Below, one piece after another: positions 21,616 to 32,920 of a stretch of 64,000 bases of DNA (positions are counted from its first letter, which is position 1; each line of letters begins with the position of its first letter). Under the pieces are notes generated by a model. It searched no databases. It was given only the letters and a program-made list of their open reading frames with translations, and had not been told where the DNA came from. A program made the position numbers and the translations under genes. This stretch comes from Bettongia penicillata ogilbyi. Taxonomy: Eukaryota; Chordata; Mammalia; Diprotodontia; Potoroidae. The stretch lies in contig JAJHZJ010000009.1 of NCBI GenBank assembly GCA_023548195.1, forward strand, positions 7,587,399 through 7,651,398, in the 5' to 3' direction.

Positions 21616-21800
21616 ATTAGAGATCTAGGAAAGGGATCTTAGAGATCATCTAGTGCAATCCTCTCATTTCACAAATGAGGAAAATGAGGGCTGAAGAAGT
21701 TAATTGGCTTACCCAAGGTCACATAGGTAGTAAGTATAAAAGGAATAACTTAAACCTCAGTTTTCTAACTTGTGAGTTATATCCTTTGCTATTTAATTTC
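21616..21800 (-). mobile_element. MIR-variant SINE
   Basis: gatcttagagatcatctagt, cacaaatgaggaaaatgagg, cttacccaaggtcacatagg. It abuts the DNA transposon. Confidence 0.75.
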
Positions 21801-21943
21801 TGGTGATTTGTCTGGTCTATGAGCAGAGCTTGCTCTGGATAAAAACTACCATCCCTGAACATTCAAACCAAGCCTCATCATGGCAAACCTCATGCTGGTA
21901 TGGCACACTCCTGTTGCCACACTAAAAGGTAGATATCTATACC

Positions 21944-21945
<2 letters not shown>

Positions 21946-22013
<68 letters not shown>
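21946..22013. repeat. (TA)n microsatellite
   Basis: About 33 uninterrupted TA units. Confidence 0.97.
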
Positions 22014-22015
<2 letters not shown>

Positions 22016-22189
22016 AAAAGTATGGGTGCAATAGAATAAATGTACAAAGACAGACATCCCATAGATTTGCTGTACTAGGTGTGAAATATAGAGGGCAGAG
22101 TTCTATCTTGGGGATGTTCTGTAGAGGACTTTTATACTCTAGGTGATAAAGCCAATTTTAGCAGAAGAATATAAAACAATGATAATTCA

Positions 22190-22370
22190 ACCAGCAACTC
22201 TTTTTGAACTTCTCTTCTGTGCAAGGCATTGTGCTAGCTATTGAGGTGGAAGAATAAGATACTTATCCTTCCCTCTAAGGACTATATCACCTAGAAGAAG
22301 AAGCAGGACATGTGCACAAATAATTGTGATAAGAAATAGAATGTGAAAATGCAGTGAGAAGGTCATCTGG
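22190..22370 (-). mobile_element. L2-type LINE 3' part
   Basis: gcaaggcattgtgctagcta, ctttccctctaaggacta-like text, tgcacaaataattgtgataa. Confidence 0.55.
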
Positions 22371-24092
22371 GGACTTCCTGGCATCTTCCTGGCAGCCCTG
22401 GGCTCTGATGTGCCCATGAACTAGTATGTTTGTGTACAAAGGAAAGGGACCAACCATCGCATTTTACAAGCCATGTGCTTCTCCCACTTAGCAGCTGGAA
22501 ACAAATTTGATTCCTTGGCACACCAAGAAGCACAATTCAAGTCCCTTCTTTAAACTCCCCTTCTATCCAACATTGCTTTCCCAACATTAAACTCCAAAGC
22601 CACTGATTCTATTGTGTGCACTTTCTTTTTTTGTGGGGGAGAATATTTGCACATTATTGGGGAGGATATGGGGAAAATAAGTTAAAGTAAGCAGAAAGGA
22701 AAAGTACTTCGATTCTGTAGAGTGGGGTGGAATAAATGTTTGGCTGAGCAGCTTGAAGCCCAGCTGGGAAAAGGCCAAGACTAATTTAACCTTTGGTCAA
22801 ATGGTTGGGAGTTAGCTAGTTTCCTTTTTCCTCTTACATCACTCTCAGAGATTCAGACAAAAATAATATGGTCCCGATTACATGACATTACAAGCTCTGA
22901 AAATACACAAGGGAGGATAGTGTTGAAACCCCTCCGAGACAAATTAATCCTAGGAAAGCAACAGCTGTTAGATTGATACAAACGGGGAAAACAATGGCAA
23001 TATTGGCTCCAGGTTCATTTTAAAGATGTTTTCAATCCAAACAACAAAAAAGGGTTAAAAGGAATAATTTGGGAACAATAGTATTACTTTATAATGACCC
23101 TTTAAAAATACCCATCTGTCCTTCTTGAGCTGCTGTCTACCATTTGGCACACTCTTGGTCATAATCTTTTATTTTCTCTTTAAAACTGAAATAAATTTGA
23201 GAGTATCCTTAAATTTATCTCCATTGAGTCTGAGCTCAGACATCAGACTACCTGTTCAGCACTCATCATCATTTCTCTTGGCCATTGTCAACTCCCAACT
23301 TAAGCAGTCAGGTGCTGGGCACCTGCTCTCCTCCGAACCATCTGCAGCCATAGAGGATGCTTCAGCATTTCCTGGAAACACAGCCTATAGTCCCTGGAGT
23401 ACAATCTGCAGAACTTATACGCACCATTTACACTCCAAAATCAAAATGTTTCCTCTCTCCAGGACATAGCTCTGCTTCCTCCTTCTTTCCCCACCTCCCC
23501 CAAACTCCCAACACTATCCCTAGTTGCTTTCAACTTGGGTTCTCCTTGGAATCCCAGATTGAACCCAACCCCTGAAATCACAACTGCAGCTGAGCTAAAT
23601 GGAGAGTAAGGCACCTTTTAGAGATATCTATATGTAGAGTGGGATTAGCAAACTGTGCCTCAGAGATTTGAAAGACAACAGAACTTTTTAAAGTTACCCT
23701 CAAGTTTTGTGTCTGGTCTTTCCTTCCGTTCAAAGAAGCAATAGCATATTAAAGCTGGAAAGTCATTTTTGATATTGTCTAGGCCAACCACTTTATTTTT
23801 CAGATCATGAGATCTACCACTGGAGAAGGAAAAAACAAAATGGGAATTCACTGTTTCCCTGTTCTGTGCTGATTCTTCAACTCTATACATTTCTGACACA
23901 GATTTTGTGGTCAAGAAACTTAGGAATTAGTCCAATCACAAGGTGTCATTCATAAAATCAGGAAAAAAATGTCTCCAAGGGATAGGGAACAGAGCAAGCT
24001 CTGTTAGGGCAGCTGGGTTGCTTGGGGAAATACTATTTCCTCAATGGAAGATGTCTTTTCTTTAAAGGATTTTCCCTTCTCTCCCTTAAAAC
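22371..24092. other. Long mostly unique stretch
   Basis: About 1.7 kb with little recognisable repeat, apart from a possible MIR remnant at about 23735-23810. The motif-rich part at 22810-23110 is discussed in findings. Frames at 23125-23575 and 23660-23914 have no recognised domains. Confidence 0.4.
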
Positions 24093-24107
24093 GTGTGTGT
24101 GTGTGCA

Positions 24108-24141
<34 letters not shown>
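24093..24141. repeat. (TG)n microsatellite
   Basis: Near-perfect GT units with one GCAT and one TATG interruption. Confidence 0.95.
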
Positions 24142-24142
<1 letters not shown>

Positions 24143-24184
24143 TTACATTTGAGAATGAGAGATAAAAAACTTTCCTTTTAATGC

Positions 24185-24305
24185 AATTCAACAATCAATA
24201 TTATTAACCAATAATTAAGCATATAGAGGCATGAGTCACTTGGTAATAATACAAAGAAAAAAAAACCATCCTGAAATAGTCCTTGCCCTCAAGGAGATTA
24301 ATTTC
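24185..24305 (-). mobile_element. L2-type LINE 3' end
   Basis: tcaacaatcaatattattaa, aatacaaagaaaaaaaaacc, ccttgccctcaaggagatta. Confidence 0.65.
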
Positions 24306-24479
24306 TGTTGGATTCAATTTAGCTAACGTTGCCTCCCCATGGAAACCAACTCAGCAGGCCTGCATGTGCTTTGGTCAGCCACTTGGATGAAACCCCAGCT
24401 AAGGTGACTGAAAAAGGGGAGATCAGATAGGCAGTAACAGAATCAGGATAGAAAAGGGTCAAGGGAACCTAGAGACAAG

Positions 24480-26060
24480 AGAGTATCAAGAATAAGAGAG
24501 CGATAGAAATGTCAGAGGCTGCAGAGAGGTCGCAGATGAGAACTGTTAATTAGTCTAGGTCATTGGTAACTTTGGAGAGAGAAATTTTGGTTAAATAGTG
24601 AAGCCAAAAACCAGATTGTAGAGTTAAGACAGCAAGAGGAAAGGAAATGAAGTCACTGTGTGAAATTTGTCATCTCAAGGAGTTTGGCCACAAATGGGAG
24701 GAGAGATGTAGGATGAAAGCTTAGCCAGGATGGATGGATGAAGCAAGGCTGTTTTGAGGAGGGGGTGACAAGGTCATATTTGTAGGCAGGAGGGGGGAAA
24801 ATTAAAGATAAGTGCAAGTGGGGATGACAGAGGGACCATTCTTACGGAGAAGACGGATCGGACAGGGTCATTCGTGCATGTAGAAGGGTTTACATTTGTA
24901 AGAAGAATGGCCTGTTCTTCATATGAAACAGAGGTGAAGGAGGAGATAGTCACAGAAGACATCAGAAAGTGAGAGATGAGGAGGAAAAGACAAGAGGGAA
25001 TTCTTGGTATTTTTTGGAATTTGTTTCAGTGAAATATGAGATGAAATTTTCAGCTGAAAGAGTTGGGGGAAAATATGGACAGGGTATGGGAGACTTGAGG
25101 AGGGATAAAAAAGTTTGGAAAAACTGGTATGATGAGGGAGACAGTGAATTAACTAGGAAAGTATTAACTAGGGCTTGGCTTGCAACAATGAAGGCCCATT
25201 TCAGCTTATGGGGTACAAATTCATATGATTTGCAGATTCTGTTTGCATGGAACATGCAGATTTCATAATGTTCTCCAGCTTTGTTCAACAGCTTGTGAAT
25301 AAGAATGAAGGCAATAGGTGGTGGAAGTAATCAAAGGCTGAGGCCTGGGGGGACAAGATCTTCAACAGAATAAAAGGGCAAATGACCACAGTAGAGAGAG
25401 TTCACCAAAGGATCAAGGTGGAGAAAGGAGAAAAGTATAATCAATACATGGGATGATGTGGTCTATTGAAGAACTGAGGGGTTGAGGGATTTGGTGGGGG
25501 GGTCATAGTGAAGATGGAGAACAGGGTTTGGGGTTACAAAGCAGAGGAAGAGGTAGGATGACAACAGATTGTGATTAGAGAAGGGCATATAAGAGTTCAA
25601 GAACACTGAAGTTGTGAATTTGTGGCTGATCTTGGGATATGACCACCTGTGTGTGTAGCTAAGGTGGGATGGAAATGTAGGTCATGGGAAATAAAGCAGT
25701 TGAGAAATTTGGAGGTTAGTCTGAAGGTATGTCACTATGCATGTTGAAATCTTCTACTATAAGGGTATGAGTTGGAGAGGAGAGAAAAACTGAGCCAGAC
25801 ACAACTCATTGAGTAAAGAAGGCAATAGACAATAGTTATCAGAATTTTGATTGGCTGGTAGATATGAACTGAGGGAACTTTAAAAAAGGAGAAGTGGAAG
25901 AGGGGGAATTTGGAAGTGACAGTGGGAAGCAAGAAATATTCCAACTCCCCCATGTTGCCCAATGAGTCAGGGGAAATGAGTAAAAGTACAGCCAGTGCTA
26001 GAAGGGGTGTCATCAGGAGGGAGCCAAGTCTCAGAGAGAGCCAAAAGATGGAAAGAGTGA
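24480..26060 (-). mobile_element. L2/CR1-clade LINE ORF2 region, decayed
   Basis: About 1.6 kb of purine-rich plus strand has the antisense signature of mammalian L2-like ORF2: cagaggctgcagagaggtcg, gaccatt/ggtcattggtaact-type text, ggagtttggccacaaatgg, gatggatggatgaag, gaaggaggagatagtcaca. The minus strand would encode the RT body. No long open frame survives, so it is an old fossil. It is flanked by L2 3' ends on both sides. Confidence 0.65.
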
Positions 26061-26069
26061 GAAACGAAA

Positions 26070-26190
26070 AGATTAATGAGTCAACATTTATTAAGGACCT
26101 ACTATGTGCCAGATACTGGGCTAAGTGCTAGGGATACAAAAAGAGGCAAAAGATAGTTTCTGCCTCCAAGGAGTTTACAATCTAATGATG
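26070..26190 (-). mobile_element. L2-type LINE 3' end
   Basis: tcaacatttattaaggacct, ctatgtgccagatactgggc, agtgctagggatacaaaaag, tctgcctccaaggagtttac. Much better preserved than the neighbouring ORF2 fossil. Confidence 0.85.
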
Positions 26191-26229
26191 ACCCTAATGA
26201 CTTGCAGGGGGTTCAGAATCAGTGATGGT

Positions 26230-26260
26230 GATAATCATTAACTCGGAGTTAGTGATTATC
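26230..26260. repeat. 31-bp near-perfect palindrome
   Basis: Arms gataatcattaactc and gagttagtgattatc pair with one mismatch around a single central G. Confidence 0.9.
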
Positions 26261-26539
26261 AAATTATTTCATGAGGGTTATTGACATCCCTAGGGGTTTT
26301 CAGGCAAGATGTAAAGCAATGGAGGCATGGTAATAGAAAATAATCCTGCAGGTAGATCAGGCCAAGAGACTGGCTGAGAGAGGATAATAGAATGGCACCT
26401 CTCTCTTCCCTGCAGTCAGGAAGATGTCAGGTTTTACTTGAGTCTAATGCATTAATATTCACATTAGGATATACCTTCCTTGAAACTGATAGTCTTGCTA
26501 AGACTTCCCAGAGTATGATTCATTTACCCAGCTTTGTTA

Positions 26540-26958
26540 TATGAAGTGATGCATCATGAAATGATTAGAACTAGGACAGCAATGTATACAATAATAACTA
26601 CACAGTAAAGACAATCTTTGAAAGACTTAAGAACGCTGCTTAGTGCAATGACCAGCCACAATTCAGGGGTCTTAAGCTGAATCATGTCCTGACAGAGAAG
26701 ATAGTCTTAAGATGAAAAATCAGACAGCTCGAGGTTATCGTCAAAGTTTTAGTGCAGTTTCAGCTATTAAGGCTTAAAAGTGCACAAGGAATTTTGGGAC
26801 ATCTGGCAGTTTTGGAAATAGTTAATGCAAGAATTTGTTTTGCTTGATTATTCATATTTGTTGTAAGAGTTTTGTTTTTCTTTTTTCTTTTCAATTTAGG
26901 GTGGTGTGAGAGGGAGAAAAAAACAAATACTTATTAACTGAAAACAAAATAAATGGTT
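26540..26958 (+). mobile_element. L1 LINE 3' UTR and tail
   Basis: Marsupial L1 3' landmarks in order: agcaatgtatacaataataa, cagtaaagacaatctttgaa, agacttaagaacgctgct, aatgaccagccacaattca, gaatttgttttgcttgatta, then tattaactgaaaacaaaata. 5' truncated. Confidence 0.8.
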
Positions 26959-27114
26959 TTCTCTATGTTTGTGTGTGTGTTGCCTTTTTTTTTTTAAAGA
27001 ATCTAAGATCATCTCCTTTGATTAGAACTTTAGCAAACCTATTCTTTTTTTCCCTGAACCTATGATTTCAATGGCATAGGGAACTCCAAGTAAGGAAATT
27101 CCTTCTATCAATTT

Positions 27115-27310
27115 ATATCAGCACCTTCTCTACAACTTATGGTCTTAAAGAGTCAAAGGACTTAACCACACAGACATGATGTGCGACCAGTGGAATTTGA
27201 AACTAGGTCTTTCTAACTCTGAAGCTCATACAACTCTATGAAGTAGGTAGTGCAGAGATTTGTGTAGTCATTTTATAAATGATATAAATGACCTCACTTT
27301 GACTTAGTGG
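27115..27310 (-). mobile_element. MIR-variant SINE pair
   Basis: ctacaacttatggtcttaaa, gtggaatttgaaactaggtc, then gaagtaggtagtgcagagat, which starts a second partial copy at about 27240. Confidence 0.6.
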
Positions 27311-27884
27311 CATACTCAGTTTTTGGTGGGTGGGGCTACAGAAAGAACCTTATTTAATTCCAGACGCAGTAGAGAGTACTCTGAATATTTCTAGAAACCA
27401 GCAAAAGATACGGCATGACAAGAAAAACCAAGGTGTGGAAATATTGTCCAGAGGACACTGAGATCTAAATTCGTGTGTGATTTACCCCTAACCTCTCCAA
27501 GACTTATAGAATTAGTGAGACCATCCTTCACATCCCATTTAACCATCCATCTAGGACATTTGCTCTGTCCCCCCATACATACTTCCTCCCATCAACTCTG
27601 GGCACAGTAATCTAATAATTTTATAATTTTTAATCAACTCACAAATATATTAGTAGGATTTTTTTTATTTGCCTCTCAAACACTTACAAAATGTGTGTTG
27701 AGGAGGTGAGGGATGGTGTTGGAAATAATAGCAGCACAAAATAGTTCCATTTTGAATGCACTTGAACCCAGAGAATGGGTAGTAGTCAGACCCAAGAGAA
27801 GAATACTTGGAAAGGGTATGTCAGTCAACTGCTCTATGAATCAACTCACCATCCCTGTGATTCTTCAGACCAAAATACTTTGGT
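27311..27884. other. Unassigned sequence
   Basis: No repeat or gene recognised. Confidence 0.35.
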
Positions 27885-28135
27885 TCCGTTATTTTAGTTG
27901 GGTCCAACTCTTTGTGGCTCCATTTGTGGTTTTCTTGGCAAAGATACTAAAGTGGCTTGCCATTTCCTTCTCCAACTCATTTTATAGATGAAGAAACTAA
28001 GGTAAAAAGGGTTAAGTGACTAACCCAGGATCACAGAGCTAGACAGTATCTGAGGCTAGATTTAAATTCAAAAAGATGAGTCCTTTACTCCAGGCCCAAC
28101 ACTCTATCCACTGGACCACCTAGCTGCCCCCAAGC
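27885..28135 (-). mobile_element. MAR1-like SINE with RTE tail, complete
   Basis: Antisense tail gttgggtccaactctttgtg, gttttcttggcaaagatact, ccatttccttctccaactca; core ctaacccaggatcacagagc; head ctctatccactggaccacct. Confidence 0.85.
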
Positions 28136-28149
28136 CACCATTCCCCTAT

Positions 28150-28245
28150 ATGGATTGCCTCAATTTTGTATTTGTATGCCAAATACTTATTACATTGCCA
28201 TGCACTTAGCACTTAATAAATGTTTTTACATTCATCAATCCATTA
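28150..28245 (+). mobile_element. L2-type LINE 3' end
   Basis: ttgccatgcacttagcactt and aataaatgtttttacattca. Confidence 0.6.
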
Positions 28246-29964
28246 ATTCTTAGTTTGGGGAAAACCAGTCCTTTAACTGGGAATTAAAAAACAGACTTCA
28301 AATGGTACTATCTCTAGGTAAACCCAGTGGCTTCTCCCCTCCGCACATCTAAGTGAAAAATCTTACTCTTGCCTGAGCCTTTCTCCACAGGATCTCTGGG
28401 TTGCTTTCAGTTTTTTGAAGTAAGTGGTTCTCATTTCCCCATCGGCATCCTCTCTGAAGTGGGATGTTTGGGAATGTTACATAAGAGCCCTTCCTTGACT
28501 CTTGCCCTGAGACACATATTTATTTTTGCCTGTGGATTCTCTCTCCCCAACAGGATGGGTGTGTAGCAAATGACCATATCAGGTTCAGCAAAAGGAACCT
28601 TCCAAGTACCTGCCTTTGCACTGGGGGCAAATCTGGACTTGGTTCCCTTGAATGCAGCATGGACTTCAAAAGCTGGGAACGGAATCTGGGGCACTGGGAT
28701 CCTCCTCCTCCTCCTCCCGAAGGTTCAGACCTTTGCGGCTTCAGCCACAATAGACTCTTGTAAGTTTTAGAGGAGAGAGAACCTCTGAGAGCAATGAGAG
28801 AGAAAAATAAAGCAAATCAGTGAAGGGCTTTCTTTCTTAATGCTAAATAAACTCTGCCCTAACCTAGCTGTGGTCCTTCGGCTCTTAATCACAATCCTTT
28901 GGTTTTTTTTCTCCTATGCATGATACCATCTTTGTATGGTTCTTTGTTTATGATTCTTTTGTCGTTTTTTTCTTAGTTCTTAGAGTTTCATTTCTCCATT
29001 GTTTTCTTAAAATTTCTTGGTTTGGTTTCTCTGTTTTGCGGTTGGAGCCTTTAGGCTCTGGTTGCTACATATTTTTTTTTCTCTCCCCTCTCTCCTCTCC
29101 TCACTTTGTTTCTCTCCTTGTCACCATTTGTTCTCCATCACCATCCTTTTTGGCTGGCTGATGTTGGAAACATTTCAGGAATTTTTAATTGGAAATACCA
29201 TGAGAACTCTTATCACCACTGTTTCATTGGGGAGAGAACAAACGCCTGGGAGAAGATGGTGGGTGATTCCCAGGGTGGGTGTCGTTCAGTATCTCACCCA
29301 GGTTAACTGAGGCAGCTGGGATCTTCAAACCTAGGCCTTTGGGTGGAATGTGAGAAATGAAGTGTGGTGAGTGGGGAGAAAGGGTGTGTTGAGAAATCGA
29401 AAATTCCTCTAAAGACTGTGAAGGTGGGAGCAAAGCACAGGATGAAGAAGTGGATAAAAGAAAGAAAACGGACTATACACTTATCCCTTTAACAAATTAT
29501 CTCATAGCTTTCTGTGACAGAAATTAGCTGTAGTCTGGAACCCAGAGAGAAATCAGTAATACCCTTTTCTCACAGTCACCTGCCCTTCTGATACTGATTA
29601 CTTATCATGGTTCAATTTTCTGGACCACTGGATAAAACTGATTTATTTAGATCTCATTTTCTGGAACATGATTAATCCACTCCCTCCCACTTTTAAATTA
29701 AAGTTTAAATTATATACAAGAGAATAGAAATATAACTTTTTTATTAAGAAACATATTATTTGATCTTTCCCTTGCTAATATCCTCACATACATATTCTTT
29801 TCTTTTCCTAAAATTCATCCTTCTATCTAAATTTTACAAGCAAATTCTCAAAGTCCTCATCTCCTGTGCATATTAATTTCCTCTTCAGAGCCTTCTATCT
29901 CAATTTTCTTTCATTCTGTTTCTTACATTCCTATTCTTCATTTTCACAATAATACTCTTCCAGT
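28246..29964. other. Long unique stretch, exon-like block inside
   Basis: No interspersed repeat recognised. Several overlapping frames on both strands (28369-28770, 28916-29433) reflect higher GC and lack family features. The exon-like interval at 28554-28759 is described separately. Confidence 0.35.
28554..28759 (+). other. Exon-like open interval (speculative)
   Basis: A pyrimidine-rich acceptor-like run ends in ccccaacag at 28553 and a GTAAGT donor-like hexamer begins at 28760. The 206-bp interval reads open in the frame starting at 28554: 68 codons and two bases, beginning DGCVANDHIRFSKRN and including a six-proline run. I recognise no protein family. Other frames on both strands are also open here, so chance remains likely. 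Confidence 0.15.
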
Positions 29965-30190
29965 GATATTATATGATTGTGAGCCACGGAAGACCACAGT
30001 CTCCAAAGGGGAGAAGTTGAGGGTCACACAAAGGTCAATGGAGAAGAGTATGGCGGCCGTGAGTGAGCAATTACAAACAAGGGACTGGGTGAAGGATGTG
30101 ATTATATTAACATATGTCTAGAAAAAAGAGTATTTACCAGAAGTGAGGAATAACCAAAGGGCTACTGCCATACTCCTTTAATATCCACAC
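29965..30190 (+). mobile_element. RTE LINE, C-terminal ORF fragment
   Basis: The frame from about 29968 reads ILYDCEPRKTT then KLRVTQRSMEKSM, which matches the post-RT region of RTE/BovB proteins (the LYGCETW and VTQR-ME motifs). Decayed beyond about 30130. Confidence 0.7.
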
Positions 30191-30890
30191 AGTATTGAGA
30201 AATCTACTTAGTGGCCTTCACCATATTTATTGTACCCTCTATGGCAAAAATGTAGGAAGACATGAAAAAGAGTAATATTTTTGTTGGGATAGATTCAGAA
30301 AGTATGAATAGTTTATTTATTTTCTGCATGGGTTAGGGGTTAGGGGAAATACCCATGTAGAGATAAATGAGAGTATTGGAGTGCCATGCCTATCTCTTGC
30401 CTTCAGCTCACAGACAGCCCTCATATCCATAATGATCTCAAGGAATCTAATGGAAGTCAGATTTCACCAGAGATGCAAAGGTAAGCACTGGTAGGCTTAA
30501 TTTTTATTCTAGAGTTATTTTGTGGTCAAAATTCTAAGTAATTTCTGTGGAACAGGACAGGCAGAACTTTATAGCAAAGGTATATGAAGAACCAATTACT
30601 TATTCTTGTCCTTCCTCTTTCCCTGGAGGTTAGTCAAGTAGCTGTGGCAGAGCAAGGGGAAGGGCATTACCAAGAACAGGGCCATGGCATCATGGAGCTA
30701 CTTAGACTTCTCCCTTCCTCATAATCCTTAGATACATTCACAGGATTAGCAACAGGTAGAGTTGATCAAGACATTGTCATGAACACAATATCCTCTCTGT
30801 TACTGTGGTTGACTGGAGAATACAAGGCTCCTTGACTTATTACAAACCAAAAAGCTTTATGCCTAGGAGAGCAATATTTTTGGCTTATAG
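30191..30890. other. Unassigned sequence
   Basis: Possibly more eroded RTE, but no motif I can defend. Confidence 0.3.
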
Positions 30891-30959
30891 GTACATACAC
30901 ATATATGCATATACATACATATTTACATTTACATATCCATATATATATATATATATATT
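30891..30959. repeat. AT-rich (CATA)n/(TA)n repeat
   Basis: CATA units degrade into a short TA run. Confidence 0.9.
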
Positions 30960-31062
30960 ATTTGTGTTAGAGATAGGAATCAAAGTTATAATTTCATTGC
31001 TAAAGGAAACCTCCAGATTGAGGAAATTCTTTCTGTAATTGAGAGTCCTAGTTGTCTAAAGC

Positions 31063-31241
31063 AAACATGTCAAATAAGCAGCCCACAATACTAAGAAATG
31101 TTATAGGAACCAAATTAAAATGTAATTGGAAAATATTTAATTAAATTACAATATAACATAGATAATATTAGTCTGTGGTTTTCTAAGTCAATAGGCTGCC
31201 TTCAGGGATTCATATTCTATTTGAGTTTGACACCACTGGAC
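31063..31241. mobile_element. hAT-like DNA transposon remnant
   Basis: Left end caaacatgtcaaat and right end gtttgacaccactg are inverted (the right end reverse-complements to cagtggtgtcaaac). Interior: aattggaaaatatttaatta and tctgtggttttctaagtcaa. The flanking octamers gtctaaag and gactagaa agree at five of eight positions. Confidence 0.55.
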
Positions 31242-31249
31242 TAGAACCG

Positions 31250-31365
31250 TACAAGTTTAAATGATTTGCTAAGAGTACCATAGCCAGGGGGTGGGAAAGG
31301 CAGTATCAATCTTTCCTAGTTCTATAGCTGATTCTCTATGCCCTATGCTATGCTGCCCCTATTTT
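31250..31365 (-). mobile_element. MIR-variant fragment
   Basis: tttaaatgatttgctaagag, accatagccagggggtggg, ccctatgctatgctgcccc. Confidence 0.6.
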
Positions 31366-31409
31366 GTAAAATGTAATATTAAAACCCAACTCTGTTACAT
31401 CCTTAATTA

Positions 31410-31841
31410 TGTCATGAGAGGGGAATAGGCAGACTTCAACAAACAATATCCTATAATAGACCACATGTTCATATAATTGCCTGAAAAATGCAGAGAATCC
31501 AAGATTTTACTAGGCTTACGGGTTGCATTCTATGTTTTTAAAATTAATTACAAGGATTTAATTACAATACAAAATTCCCTTAAGCAAAATGTCTCCAGGG
31601 CAAATATCAAAATCATAGAAGATTCCTTAACAGATGCAGCAACAGAGATAACTTTACTTAACAACCCTTTGATTATTAATATCAAGCAAGGTAGACAACA
31701 TAGAGACATATGCCCAACAAAAATGTTTGCTGAACTTATGGAGGATGTTCCATGAAAGTACAAATAGAAAATATGATTCCTTTTACATATGATGAAGCCC
31801 TCCACATGCTGCTGTCTGAAATTCTTGAAACTTTGAAGAAT
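31410..31841 (+). mobile_element. RTE LINE reverse transcriptase, 5' half
   Basis: A 92-codon frame at 31477-31755 carries an RTE-type RT segment: SLKQNVSRANIKIIEDS, EITLLNNPLIINIKQG and FAELMEDV, which resemble the RTE block between RT motifs A and B. Frameshifts follow. The continuation is at 38373, beyond the HAL1 nest. Confidence 0.8.
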
Positions 31842-32678
31842 TGTTTTTTGGTTTTACTCTTTTAAAAATTTAATTTATTTATTTTCAATTTTCAAATTCA
31901 CTTCCACAAAATTTTGAATTTCAAATTTTCTCCACATCTCCCCCATCCCACAACCCAGGACAGCATGTATCCTGATTACCCTTTTCTCCAAAGTGCTCTC
32001 CATTCTATCACCTCCCTGCATCCCCTTCCCTTCTATTTTCCTGTAGGGTAAGATAGATTTCTATATGCCATTGCCTATATATTTTGTTTCCTAGCAGCAT
32101 GTAAAAAAAAATTTTTAGCATTTGAGTTGCACATTCTCTCCTGTCCCCTCTTCCCATCCACCCTCACTGAGAAGACAAGCAATTTGATATAGGTTATACA
32201 TGTGTGATCATGCAAAACACTTCATAACACGACTGTTACGAAAGACTATTTTTTCCCTCTATCCTGTCCCACCCTCTATTTATTCTATTCTCTCTGTTGA
32301 CCTGTACCTCTATAAAAGTGTTCGCTTCTGATTACCCCTTCTCCTAACCTGTCATCCCTTCTATTATCCCTCCCCTCTCTTATCCCCTTCCCCCCTGCTT
32401 TCCTGTAAGGTAAGATAAACTTCCACAACCGAGTGTGTATGTTTTTCCTCCTGAAGCCAAATCTGATAAAAAGAAGGCTCACTTATTCTCTCTCATCTTC
32501 CCTTTCTTCCCCTCCATTGTCAAAGACTTTTTTTGCCTCTTTTGTGTGAGATGATTTATTGCGTTCTACCTCTCCCTTTCTCTTTCTCCTAGCACATTCC
32601 TCTCAATGTTTGTTTTCTTTTTTAGATATCATCCCTTCATATTCAGCTCATCCTACACCCTTTGCCTCCCTCTCTCTA

Positions 32679-32797
32679 TGTATACACACATATACATATG
32701 CATACAAACACATATTATATATATATGTATATATCATGTGTATATGTATATGTGTGTATATATATATATACATATATATATATATACATGTATGTAT
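32679..32797. repeat. (TA)/(CATA)n microsatellite
   Basis: tatacaca, tacata and tatata units in the HAL1 copy A 3' UTR. Confidence 0.95.
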
Positions 32798-32920
32798 TCT
32801 ATTCAACTATCTTAATACTGATAAAGGTCTCATGAGTTACAAATATCATCTTTCCTTGCAGGAATGTAAACAGTTCAACTTTAATAAGTCCCTTATGATT
32901 TCTCTTTCCTATTTGCCTTT

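Noticed and set aside
30046..30060. ATGGCGGCC as a YY1 site or start context
   Set aside because: Lies in RTE coding remnant and is explained by the RTE reading frame.
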